The position numbers and the translations under genes are program-made. The notes below the pieces were generated by a model, which ran no database searches, was not told where the DNA came from, and worked only from the letters and a program-made list of their open reading frames with translations. Positions 40,851 through 52,200 of a stretch of 64,000 nt of DNA are shown in pieces. The DNA is from Odontesthes bonariensis (lineage: Eukaryota; Chordata; Actinopteri; Atheriniformes; Atherinopsidae): assembly GCF_027942865.1 (NCBI RefSeq), contig NC_134515.1, positions 31,747,449-31,811,448 on the forward strand, read 5' to 3'. The stretch's first letter is position 1; the number at the start of each line of letters is the position of its first letter.

Positions 40851-42129
40851 AAAATTTAGTGTCAAAACTTTGATATTGACTTCTGATATTGTCTTCTCTA
40901 AAACTGAAAAATATTTTGAAGTGTGTTGTTGTGTCTCTATCTAATTTGTGTATATAAACAAATACTTTTTACTTATCTGGTATATGCTGTCGTTTAAAGC
41001 CTTGTTTACTTGGTTTTCAGGCTGAGGTATGATTACATTTCTGTCACCAAGACATCCAATTTGTCAAGCTAACATTGTATGTCAGCACAATGACAGAAAG
41101 CATGACACCACGTTTAAGTTGTTTTATTGAATTATAAAGCAATTGTCATGGTGGAAATATTAGCAAATGTGTGACCAGACCAGCATAATGCATTTATTCA
41201 TTCATTCAGTGAATATCATGAAAAGTTGTCCAGTTTGTTTCCAGCAAGGGAACAGTGATGAGAAATGCTTCAACTTACATTACATTTACAATGATGTAAT
41301 GCAACGAAACACAATCATGTTCCTGTCAACTGTCAAGAAGTCAATATCCCTTTACATTTAAAAGTCCAAAGGTAATTTAAATGCCATTTAGTACCTTTGC
41401 AATCAAATTCTAATGCACTGATGTCTAAGGAGTGACAATGATATACAACGTATGCTGTTTGATCACTTGAGAGAAACGCAATCTCCTTCAAACCACCAAA
41501 GCATTGTAAGTGACCAATTCAGGCTGTCAGAGTGCAAGAGAAGCTGTATAATCAGACCGTTAAGACAGATCATCTGTGGGGACCGGTGTAGCCATAAATG
41601 TCTGTCTCGTTGTTTAATGAAGCAAATTCTCTATTGAAAATGTTTTCTTTTCTTTTTGTTTATATAAAGTTGTATGTAACTGCAGTTAGAATGCTTCAAC
41701 AACTTAACATTTGGTCTGCTGGCACTGTGTCTGTGTTTGCACCTCACTGAAAACGTTTCCCTTTCATTCTCTCTCTTACAAGAAAAATCAAATGAAATTG
41801 AAACAATGTCCACTTATGAAACAATGCCTCCTTGCAGTTGTGTTCAGTCAGTGTGATAAAGATCGCAATAATTAGTTCATCACAAGAACATTAACATAGT
41901 TGGCAGTTCTAGTGTTCTACAGTGTTGCTTGAAAGTTTTTGAATCCTTTCATTTTTCTGTATTTCTGCATCAAAAACACCCAAAACAACATCAGAGCTTT
42001 ATGTAAACCCCACGTGTAAACAAGTTTAACCCAATTAAACATTATTAAGTACTTCGACTATCAGTGAGTGGCTAAAATGTATGAATTTGCTTAAGGGAAG
42101 AAAATACCTTGCTGTTTTAATTAGAAAAG
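40851..42129. other. Non-coding, nothing recognised
   Basis: No family or exon recognised. Confidence 0.5.
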
Positions 42130-42345
42130 TACGGAAGAGTATTAGGGCCAGGCATAAGAAAAAATATATATATTTTGCCTGTCGAGAATAAAGTCGAAAT
42201 GTCGAGAATATAGTCGACATGTCGAAAATAAAGTAATTAGATGATGGACCAGAGGAGTTGACTTTTTTCTTGAAAATTCGACTTTAATCTCGACAGGCAA
42301 AATATCATTATTTTTTCTTATGCCTGGCCCTAATACTCTTCCGTA
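42130..42345. mobile_element. Foldback MITE with TACGGAAGAGTATTAGG ends
   Basis: A 216-bp element with inverted ends TACGGAAGAGTATTAGGGCC / same on the other strand, extending about 35 bp. It is flanked by GAAAAG (42,124-42,129 and 42,346-42,351). The inside repeats GTCGAGAATA/GTCGAAA words several times in both orientations. No coding frame. Confidence 0.85.
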
Positions 42346-42709
42346 GAAAAGAGTTGTTAAACTATCAAAGAATCTTACATACCCGCCTCTCTGGATCTCT
42401 AAAACCACTGTCTCTGTTGATTGAGTTTCACTTTTAAGTCTAACAGTTCCAACAGAAGTGTTTCATGGTACAACATTGAGGACCTCATTAAAGTTATTGA
42501 TGCTTATCGGCCTGGAAAAGGTCTCAGAATCACATTCAAAGCGGACATATTATGGACAAATCACTGATTTCTGTTCTCGTGAGCATAAATTAGGGTGTTT
42601 GAGGGTACCAACAAGTGTAAAACCTGGCAAACCTTTAAAGTTTGTTTTTGTTTGAAAGTTTGTCATTTAATGTGCAAATTTGATTTTCATTTCAAAAGTA
42701 CATCACTCA
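42346..42709. other. Non-coding spacer
   Basis: Lies between two MITEs. Nothing recognised. Confidence 0.5.
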
Positions 42710-43148
42710 TTAAAGCGGCCCTATGCAACTTTTTCATGGTCATAAAATTGCTTGGCAATCATCAGATTGCTTGGCTGACCCGTTCTGATGAAAACGGTGA
42801 CATTTCCATCTCCATCTGGTGGCCCTAGCCCGAAACAGCGCTTGCAACTTTGCCTGTGGCGCCGCGTGCTTTGTTTACCTCTGGAAGTCTCGCGACACAC
42901 GAGAGCCGAGAACTACTGCTTCACGGCAGGTCTAAAGGGCTCTGAGCCGAGCCAGGGAGCCTTATAAGACACACCTCTCTCCATTAGCTGTCGACGGCTA
43001 AATTGAATGCGGTTAGCTTCTAGAGTAGTAATATATAATATGGCTAGACTGTCGCCTTATTTTCTACGGAGCTCCCCCTACAGCTTTGGGGTGTGTATTG
43101 CATGGTAAACAAACCCCGTATTACAGAAAGTTGCATAGACCGCTTTAA
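42710..43148. mobile_element. TTAA MITE, copy 2
   Basis: A 439-bp block between TTAA sites (42,710-42,713 and 43,145-43,148). Ends TTAAAGCGGCCCTATGCAAC and, read inwards from the right, TTAAAGCGGTCTATGCAACT. It contains GGAGCTCCCCCTACAG at 43,068-43,083. GC-richer than its surroundings. Relative of 5036-5452 and 62,817-63,245. Confidence 0.8.
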
Positions 43149-43271
43149 GTTCATTCCGCCTCCTCTGCCAAACCTCGATGTCTGAGCCCCACCTGCTTCT
43201 ATCCACCCTGCTAGATGATGAAGCCAGCTTCTGGTGTAAATGTCCTGCTGTCAGCTGTACTAAGGGGCATG

Positions 43272-43460
43272 CATCTCCATTCAATTCAATTCAATTCAAT
43301 TCATTTTTATTTATGTAGCGCCAAATACAACAAATGTCATCTCAAGGCACTTAGATAATAAAGTCCAATTCAAGCCAATTGGAATTCAATTAATTGTAAT
43401 CATAATTATTCATAAAATAATCCAATTCGTTCATATAGAGCCAATATAGATTTTTTTTTT
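43272..43460 (-). mobile_element. LINE 3' end with (AATTG)n tail
   Basis: The minus strand runs CCTTGAGATGACATTTGTTG, TTTGGCGCTACATAAATAAA and then (AATTG)n. This is a common fish LINE terminus. The same end recurs at 63,940. A T-run lies at about 43,450-43,467. Confidence 0.75.
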
Positions 43461-44308
43461 TTTTTTTCTACCTCACCAAAACGGCATGGTTGAGCACTTG
43501 CAAAGTCTCCACCCCGAAAACTGACTGCTTATATAATAAGGGCTCAAAATAGGGAAAAAGACAAGATGCACTGTGCCTAAACCAGCAGGTATTTTGACCA
43601 AAGCCTGTCTCATACATCTAAATAAAACCTCAGAAAATATTTTCAAATTGCTAAAAAGGGTATAATGTGAAACTTTTAAAGCTTTCGGATATAATTTATA
43701 TACAGTCAGATTGTGTACAAAAAGAGAAAATTCGAGATTATAGTTATCCACCACTGGAGTGGTCAACCAAGAAATATCACTTCGAGAGCAAGATGCTTTA
43801 TAGTGCCTGATGTAACAAAATCCTCTAAGCAACTAAAGGCCTGTCCCTGAAGTCAGTCCCCTTCAAAAAGAGCATTGCTGCCTTTCTGTCTGCTCAAAAT
43901 GAAAAGGATAAGCCAAAACGTTTTGTTTTAATAGAAAAGTATTGGGTTTGGAGAAGGCAAAAGTTTGGATTTGAGCGTAAGAGCTAAATTTTTTTTTTTT
44001 TTTTAAATGCTTGTGACAGAATGATGGTTTGGAACTATTTTTTAATCAAGTAGTACATGTAAGAAAACCCAGCAACATCCCAGAGTAGAAATCTGTACAG
44101 ACAAATGGGCTAGAATCCCAAGCTGATGTGATGGAATGATCAGCAGTTGTATTTCCAGCTGCACAAGAGACTCACGCCAGGGACCGAAAGCAAGGTTTTG
44201 TTTGCCAGTAACAGATAGGTCATATTAGATAATTTTCTATTTATATGTTTTTTTCTCTTAATCTCACTCTCTTGCAGAAACAGAAGCAGGCTCTCTCTGT
44301 CTAGCTCA
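43461..44308. other. Non-coding, nothing recognised
   Basis: A poly-T run (about 43,988-44,004). No family or exon recognised. Confidence 0.5.
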
Positions 44309-44450
44309 CTTCCCACAGTCCAAATGTTAGGTCGATTGGTTTGTCTAAACTGGCCTCAGGACTGAGAGTGTCTGTGCATAGTTGTTTGTCTAATTTATCT
44401 CTGTTATAGCCTTGTTATGGGCTAGTAACCTGTCCAGGGTGTGTTAATTG
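44309..44450 (+). mobile_element. SINE relic, 3' half
   Basis: CTTCCCACAGTCCAAATGTTAGG, then GTTTGTCTAATTTATCTCTG and AACCTGTCCAGGGTGTG (split here to separate motifs) follow the order of the SINE at 17,180. Strongly diverged and with no tail. Confidence 0.55.
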
Positions 44451-45289
44451 ATTGTATCTTGTATTTTTTGTACATCTGTCAGATGCATAGTTTAACTATT
44501 AATGATCAGTTCTTTATAGACCTTTTATCAGCAGATATTTTTCATCAGGCAAACATACATTTCTGTCTATATTGGTACACAGAGGTGCATTGAAGAGCAT
44601 TTTAAATAGAAACACCTCAAACAATCATGCAATTTACTCAGGATCACAGGACAGGAAGGATCTGCAGCAGGTGATTTAACTGTATCAACTGAGCATCAGT
44701 GGTGAGGCCTGTGTTTGAGTCTTAAATTAAATCCTCTTCACAAAATGTGCCCCTTTGTTTGTGTGGGCCGATACCAGTACTGAAAATAATAAATTAGCTG
44801 ATAGCCAGCGCCGATACCGATTCATTTTGCCATTTTTTTCTTCCGTTAATATTATGAAACAATAAAATATTCATTGTAAAAAAGCAACGGAACAGTTAGT
44901 GTTTCAGCTCTTCACCACAATATATTTGAATGAGCACAAATGATTTCACATAAATTTACTAACCAACCTCTTTATAATAACCTTTCTTGTGAAAACAACT
45001 ATTAAATACCCAGTGACTTTTTTCTGTATTGTACTTTTTTGTACTCGGCCAAACATAATTTCTTGTGAAAAACAAATTGCTTGCTTTGGAATTAGGCTGG
45101 TACCTATTGGATATTTGTACAATCTGCAGCTGTAGGCTAATCCTGTCTGTTTCAGGGCAAAGTCAATGCAACGTCAGATAAACATCAGCCTCTGCCATCA
45201 GTTTATGTTGTGTTCTTTTGGCGGCTAATTGCAGTCAACAAGCTGAATATCAGCCTAACATCGGCATTTTTGACATATCTGTGGATCAT

Positions 45290-45420
45290 GTTAAAAAGAT
45301 ATGAAACCTCGCCTTGTGATAGATTGGTGACGCCTCCATCGCCCAATTACAGAATCGATAGGCTCCGGCCCCACCTTGACCTTGAATTGAATTAAGCGTG
45401 TATAGAAAATAATTGGGTGG
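45290..45420 (+). mobile_element. SINE relic, 3' end
   Basis: CTTGTGATAGATTGGTGACG, ATCGATAGGCTCCGGCCCC and GTATAGAAAATAATTGGGTG match the last third of the 17,180 SINE with many substitutions. Confidence 0.5.
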
Positions 45421-46187
45421 ATTCATTGAAAAATAGTATCCACTGTATCTGCGGCAGTTGCATTGTAAAAAGAATGATTTTAAGTTGTAACCATGACTGT
45501 TTTCTAACCTTAGCCAAGTCATTTATTTTTCTAAAGCCAAGCATTAAATGGCAAATTTCGTTGTAATAAGTAACCAATAAAATAGAGTCTATGACATAGA
45601 CGGTTCTGTTGTGAAAAGAACGTATTTTTTAGCCCTAATCACTGTTTTCCAAACCTAAACAAGTTATGTCATTGTTTAAACCCATGTCACCTGTGCTTGA
45701 CTTGCTATAAAAAGTCAAAAGGTTCACTTAGCTATGATGTTGGCCTGATATTTTTGTGTGATGAGTTGGATAAACCATAAATGCTGTACATGTGTCGCAT
45801 CAAATATGTTCTCTTTGTGCTCATGTCAGCTCATAGGTCTGGAACAGTACAGTATGTGCAACATGTGCGGCAAGCACACATGCACAAAGTGAGTGGAACA
45901 CATTTACTGTTTTAAGGATAGAGAGGGGTAGGAGGCACAAGGCTCCTCCCTGAGAGTTTGTGAAAACATTCCAGCAAAGTGAGAGCGGTCAAAGAATCGG
46001 AGACCCTTAGAGCGGCCTCTTACTTTCTCTGTCCTCTCACCTTTTTGCTCAGTCTGTCCTCTACGACTCTCCATTCAAGTATTTAGATACTGCATGACAG
46101 TTCTGCAGTGAAACACATTAAAGACGAAAACCCGAGGAATCCTCTAAAATCTGGACAGACAAAGAAACTCCCATTGATCGGCTCACA

Positions 46188-46298
46188 ATGAAGCCGCTGT
46201 TCATCCTTCTCATTTCCACCGCCTGGACTTTAATTGGAGCCCAGTATTACTACCAGGGTCTGATGGATTATCTTGAGAATAGATTGTTGGCTATTGAG
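46188..46298 (+). CDS. olfml3: olfml3 coding exon 1
   Basis: ATG at 46,188 after a purine-rich leader (CTCACAATG). It encodes 37 residues, beginning MKPLFILLISTAWTLIGAQ, a signal peptide with likely cleavage after G-A, then YYYQGLMDYLENRLLAIE. It ends in phase 0 at GAG|GTAAGA. The start is the only one giving a signal peptide ahead of the conserved M-D-Y-L-E-x-R-L segment. Confidence 0.93.
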
Positions 46299-49200
46299 GT
46301 AAGAAAGCCGTCTTTAAATGATTTATGACAAATTACGTTCTATAAGTGGCAGTACAGATTTCTGTGTTGTCATTAGAACATTGGAGACACCAGTTGGTCA
46401 CCTCCTTCTTGGTCTTTCATTTTAATTTAATGTCTTAACTAATGCAAACCAATTAATGCAATCTCTGCCAGGCTCATCAACTTCACAGGGGCCTCGGGGG
46501 GGGGGGGGGATATGAGTTGATGCATGCAGAGCACTCTCTTTCGTGCAACAAGCAGCTTCTGTCCAGCAAAATTACTCTAACTTCAATGTTTAAGACAATG
46601 ACACATTATTAATGAGTACAAGCTCAAATTTTGCTGGTGTTGCAACATCCCATCAGTGTAACTGAGTATTGTTTTGCCATGGTAGAATGAAAATGTGTTC
46701 ACAACAAAGATTAATTACAACTGCTGAGAGTTTTTTAAACTGACTTAATAGTGAGAGTAAGCAAAGTTTGTGTGAAAGAAGATTCGTTGGGCTGAGGAGA
46801 GTGTGATATGAAACACAATAGGATTCCATGTCAGCCAGACTCAACTCCTGTCCTAAGAGCAAGTCTGTTGGAACCAACAGTGAGTGTTAGGCAATGTTGC
46901 TTTTACAATAAATTGTTGTATTAGTACATTACTTGCTGAGAAAAGTAACTTAGAATACTTTTGCATGACCTAAAATGAACACCCCTTTGAAGCTTATCGT
47001 GCACTTTGCTTATAATGTGAAAGTAAAGAATGTAGGCTACTGAGTGTTCATTGTATATTTTACAGTGTATAACGTAAAACTCTGCAGGCTATGACCTGGA
47101 GTAAGAGAGACAATATCCCACGTGTAGCATTTTATCAAGGGCAGCTGTAGCGCAGGAGGAAGAGCCATCACCTGCCGATCAGAGGATCTGTGGTTTGACT
47201 CCCGGCTTCCCTGGGCCATATGTTAAAGTGTCCATGGGCAAGACACTGAACCCCACATTGCCAACCGATGCATCCATTGGTGTCTGAACGTAGAAGAAAG
47301 CACTGTGTAACTCCGTAGACTAAGATGTGAATGGGTGAATGTGACATGTAAGGTTAAAGTGTTTGAGTGATCAGCTAGTCTAGAAATATGCTATACAATC
47401 ACAGTCCATTTACCATTCAGAGTTTTGTTTTTAAACATAAAATTAAGAGTGTGGGGCTCAATGGATGTAGCCTAACAGGTTGTACAAACTGATTGATGGT
47501 CTTACATAAAATGGGAACTCTGCAGCTGATTTTGCTATCACCTTATCCATCACGTAGCCAAGTGGAAAGCTAGCAATGTTTCTCCTTGTTGCTACAGCAC
47601 CATCTGTGTTGTGAGGTTGTGCTTAATCTGCAGGTTCTTTTTCTGGCAGATACTTATTATCACCTACATGCAATGCCATTCTTGTCTTTTACACCAACTG
47701 ATAAGGTGAAATGTCAATAGAAACAGATGATTATTTGACAAAGTATCTAGAAATTGATTACTTTAACTGCAAAAACCAAAATGTTATGTTACTAAGATCT
47801 GAATACTTTAACGTGTTTCTTTATTGTGGTAGTCAACATCCAATGTTTTGTGGTTCCCAGTGTAGCGTGCAAAGTTTTCCAGTTCATCCTGCAGGAAGAA
47901 ATTGAAATCACCTATTTTGCTCTCCACGTCACTGTTTGCATGCATGAGACCAAAACCAACTCAAACACGACCTGTTAACACCACTTGGGCTTAAAGCAGT
48001 TTACAATATCTTTTGTCTCTTGCCAAACGATTTTGCATATTTATAGTTAGATATGTATTTGTAGAGATTGTCTGATTGCTAACCTTTTAAATAGTTCCTT
48101 TACAGTAATTTTTTTGGAGAGCATTTATGTATTGATTATGATTAGTATTTTCATAACTGTATGACTGTGAAGCAAAACTGCTATTATTTAAATTAATTGT
48201 GCATTTAAAGAATGTGCTTATTCTGCAGGTGGTCTTTTAGTGGCTTTTCTCCAATTTCAGCTCTAGTGTACTGGCTCAACTTCTGCACTGATATGAAACC
48301 AGGAAATCATCAGTAAGCTTTGGCTAAACTTTCATTTCCAATTGAAAACAGCCCCACAGCAAGCAAAGGGGGAAAATGAATCCTGAGGTTTAGTAGAACG
48401 AGGCAGAGGCAGCAGTTATTGCATCTAATTCTGAATAACTCAGCTGTCAATTTCACCATGCTGAGAAACACAGACCTGTTTTGAGATGGTGACAATAGTT
48501 TGATTGATTAAAATAGGTACATATTCTTTTCTGAGATTTACTGTAGCAAACAAGATTTAGAGTCTATGAGGCTGTGATGGCATCAAGGTTCCTTGAGTTG
48601 AATGCTAATGTTGCTATGCTAGCACACTGAACATGATAATGCTAACTTCAGGTAATATCCCCACACTGCAGCAGGCTTCTAAGATTATAAAAAAAAAACC
48701 ATACCACTCCTTTTGTTGCACAAAGGTTGAACCTTCATTGACACGGCACAAAGTGAAATGCTCATAAAAATGATGGCTTACAAAGCTCATGCCAATTTTA
48801 TGCTTCATGTAAACGTAATCTTCAGTGTGGCTACCGTTTCTTAGGCTGCAGAAGCTATGCAAATGACCTCATATTATATCAATGCAGACATTACAGTAAC
48901 ATAACAGTGGTATTTTTTAAAGACATTTGAAGTCAACTTGCATAAAGAGACCTTGTTACATATTCTTGGGTGCCCAAAGATTTACACAATGATGCTTTTT
49001 TACAATTCTAACACTGATTAGGTGTATAATTTTCATAATAATGTTTCCTTTTTAGCTTCATGTCTTTTGAAGATCATCTTAGACTTTAGTCATTTTACTA
49101 TTCATGGTAACATGGTCACAAGGAGTTTCCAAACTTTCTTGCCACTGTTTACTGATTTTTAAATGTCAGCCTTTATTTTACTTTCTCACACAATAATCTG

Positions 49201-52200
49201 AAGCAAGCTGATCGTCAAGATATCATTAAAGATAATGAAAATTTATGTTGTGTGGAATTGCTCTGAACTTCATGGCAATCTGTCAAGTGATTGAAAAGAC
49301 ATTTAACTTTCAGCACAACATATCTGCTTCATAGTGATGCTAATACCAGTGGTGCAATGAGTCAGCATAGGGCCGCACTGCAACATGGTTGAAGTGGGCA
49401 CTGCCCATCACAAAGAATATGTTATAAGTTTTCTGTTCAGTCTGCAGGCTTCCTTTCTCTTGCCTCTTGGTCTACCAGCTGCCACTCAACATTTCACATA
49501 AAATGATGTAGTTATATATGCACACAACTGTATATGTATAAGCACTATTGTATGTATGTAAGTATGTATTTTTTTTTATGCATGTATGAAAGTAGTTTTT
49601 TTTTCAAATAAGTGAACATCATTCAAATTTGATTCAGTTTAGAGATGAGCTTACATAATTTATCACCTGTAATGGTAAGAATGGATACAGTGAAACTGAA
49701 ATGTTGCGTGGTAATTCTATATATATGCTAAGAACTACATTGACTTGTATTGAATGTATTAGCCAGGTTACTGAATATAATTGTCATGCAGTGCAGACTC
49801 AAAAGTCCTAATTAACTCCATTGGTTGTATATATAGTGGTTTTCCTCGAGGCAGAAATTGTTTAGATTTATCATTTTGAACACCATGAATCTCTGGACAA
49901 TGAACTCTGCAAACAAAATATAAATTTTCAAAAAGCAAAGCCAAAATATCCTTATTATGTTTAAGGATACTTTATTTTTCAATGTGGATTTTTTTAAAGT
50001 TTGCTGTGTTATTAAAAAGTCGAAAGTTGTTTTCTGTTTTGAATTGATGTGCTTAAACATGTGAAAAACTTTTCTAAAATGAAAGACTGATTTCCAGAAA
50101 AGCTGATAAACTTTCTGAAATGTGACACAAACCTGAATTTGTAATAAGCTAATTTGATTAAACCTATGTTTAACAGACAGATACACTGTAAATGATTTCT
50201 TATTGTCTTCACCGTCTGACTTTGATGCCGCCAGCACACTCATAAAGTTGGGAGAGATACAAAGAAAGTTTATAGAATGTACAAGTATGTTCGGAGAGAT
50301 TGTACAATCAGCAAATTGAATTGTGACAGATGAGGTAGAAAGAAAGCCTCCACCAAAAGCTTGCCTATTCTTGTGTGGTTGTAAGAAAGGGTTGCTACTC
50401 ACCCTTTTCTGTCACATTATGTCAGACAATCATTGATCATTTCAACAAAATATGTTTCCAAATACAATGCTCCATGTTGGCATGATGATTAGCACTGTCG
50501 CTATGCCAGAAATCGAATCCCAGCCGGGATGCATGTTCTCTCTGGATACTTCATTCCACCATACAGTTTTTTAGGTTAACTGGTGATTCTAAATATGCCA
50601 AAGGAGTAAGTGTGAGTGGTCATAGTTGGCTAGCTGGAATAGGCTCAAGGCCCCCTGTGACTGCATTAAGTGGGTATATAAAATGGACATGTTTACCTCC
50701 ATGTTCAAACATTAGTATCCTCAGTTCCAGAAACTATTAAAAAACTGTAATTAAAAGGAAGGCTGATGTAGCAAAATGCCTCTCGCCCAACTTTTCGAGT
50801 GTGTTGCTGGTATCAAATTCTGGATTTGTCAATATTCTTTATATACAATGAAGTTGGTCAGTAAATACATTGAAAGTCATTTCCTTAAATTTCTATTTGT
50901 TAAATTAAGCTTTAGATCAGTTCATTTTGAGTACATTTTTGTTGAACTAAAAATAAAAATATGCGATTTTGTAAGTTTTGAAGAAAACTGATTTTGGCAT
51001 CCTTACACCTACAATCTAAACAGAGTTTGTGTCGAAACAGAGAAACCTCCTGTTGAAGTGCATTATAGTACTCATGTTGCTCTCTGCATTGCTCACAGGA
51101 CCGCATGCAGTTGTGGCACGAACAATTCCATCGGCACCACACAGAGATGCTGGATTTCAAAAAGCTAGCTGCCGAGGCGATGAATGGGTTAAGGAATGAT
51201 TACAGCATGATGTACAAAAACCTGGAGGGAGCTTCAGTTCAAGTGGACCGGGTGGAGCGAGAGATGGACTACGTTGAGAGCCAGACTTCCCCACGAGCCT
51301 GTGCGAACAGGGTAGACAAGGTTCTGGAGCATGAAGCCTGGGGTCCAATGGAGAGAGAGGAAGAGGAGGAGGAAGACTGGGAGGCGCTGCACTCAAGAGT
51401 CTCTGGTGAGCTATGGGAAGTACTCTCACATCAGCCAAACGCCACCTTTAATCTTTCCCTGTAATTCTCCGCTGAAACCTAGCACAGTCAGAACCTATAG
51501 GATGTTTGGAATGTATACACTACATTACACATATTAGACAACCCAGCAGGCAATACACCATCCATTTTACAGACCTGCAGTCTTGGAAAAGACATGCCTC
51601 TGGAAAATGGGAAACAACCACAGTACTGTTACAAGTCATTTAGCAAAGTACTCTGACTCTATGTGCAGTCATGTTTTCCAGCAGAAATGTGGCTCGATGC
51701 GACTGATTATTCCTGCACAGCTACTCCCCTGTTTGTGCTGTCTGAGCACAGCATTTGTCATTATAATCTTCACATCCCACGGCATGCTGCTACTGAGTCA
51801 TGTACCCAGGTAATGCAGGGACTCAAAACCTGTTTAAATCATCACGTACAATGTGGTGAGATCAGAGTTTTATCCTGGACTGCACAATGAGAGATATCTC
51901 AGAGTACGGTACATTAAGCAGAAGATCTATTATTTTTGCACTTAACATTTGCAAAGGCTGATGATGGATAAATTGCTGTGGCACCATTTACTATTCTCAC
52001 AAAGCAGAAAAAGAAATATTGGTTTCTTTATTAAAGAGGTTGACTTCATAAGGGAATCAACAACAAGTACTGAAATAATTGTTCTGTGATATAGTAAGCC
52101 ATGTGCTCAGAATCATACTGATAGTCATGCACATCAGGTTTGGTAAATAGAGAGTCTGAGATTTCCAGAAAAGCTTCTCTCTTACTGCTGTGTGCGTAAT

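Larger units (their letters stand above)
46299..51098 (+). other. olfml3 intron 1
   Basis: 4.8 kb between GTAAGA and TTGCTCACAG. It holds two SINE relics (47,139 and 50,474) and a poly-G run at 46,497-46,509. The rest shows nothing I recognise. Confidence 0.85.

Noticed and set aside
49812..50402. 196-codon minus-strand frame in olfml3 intron 1
   Set aside because: AT-rich, with no motif, no splice context and no family resemblance. It is likely a chance frame.
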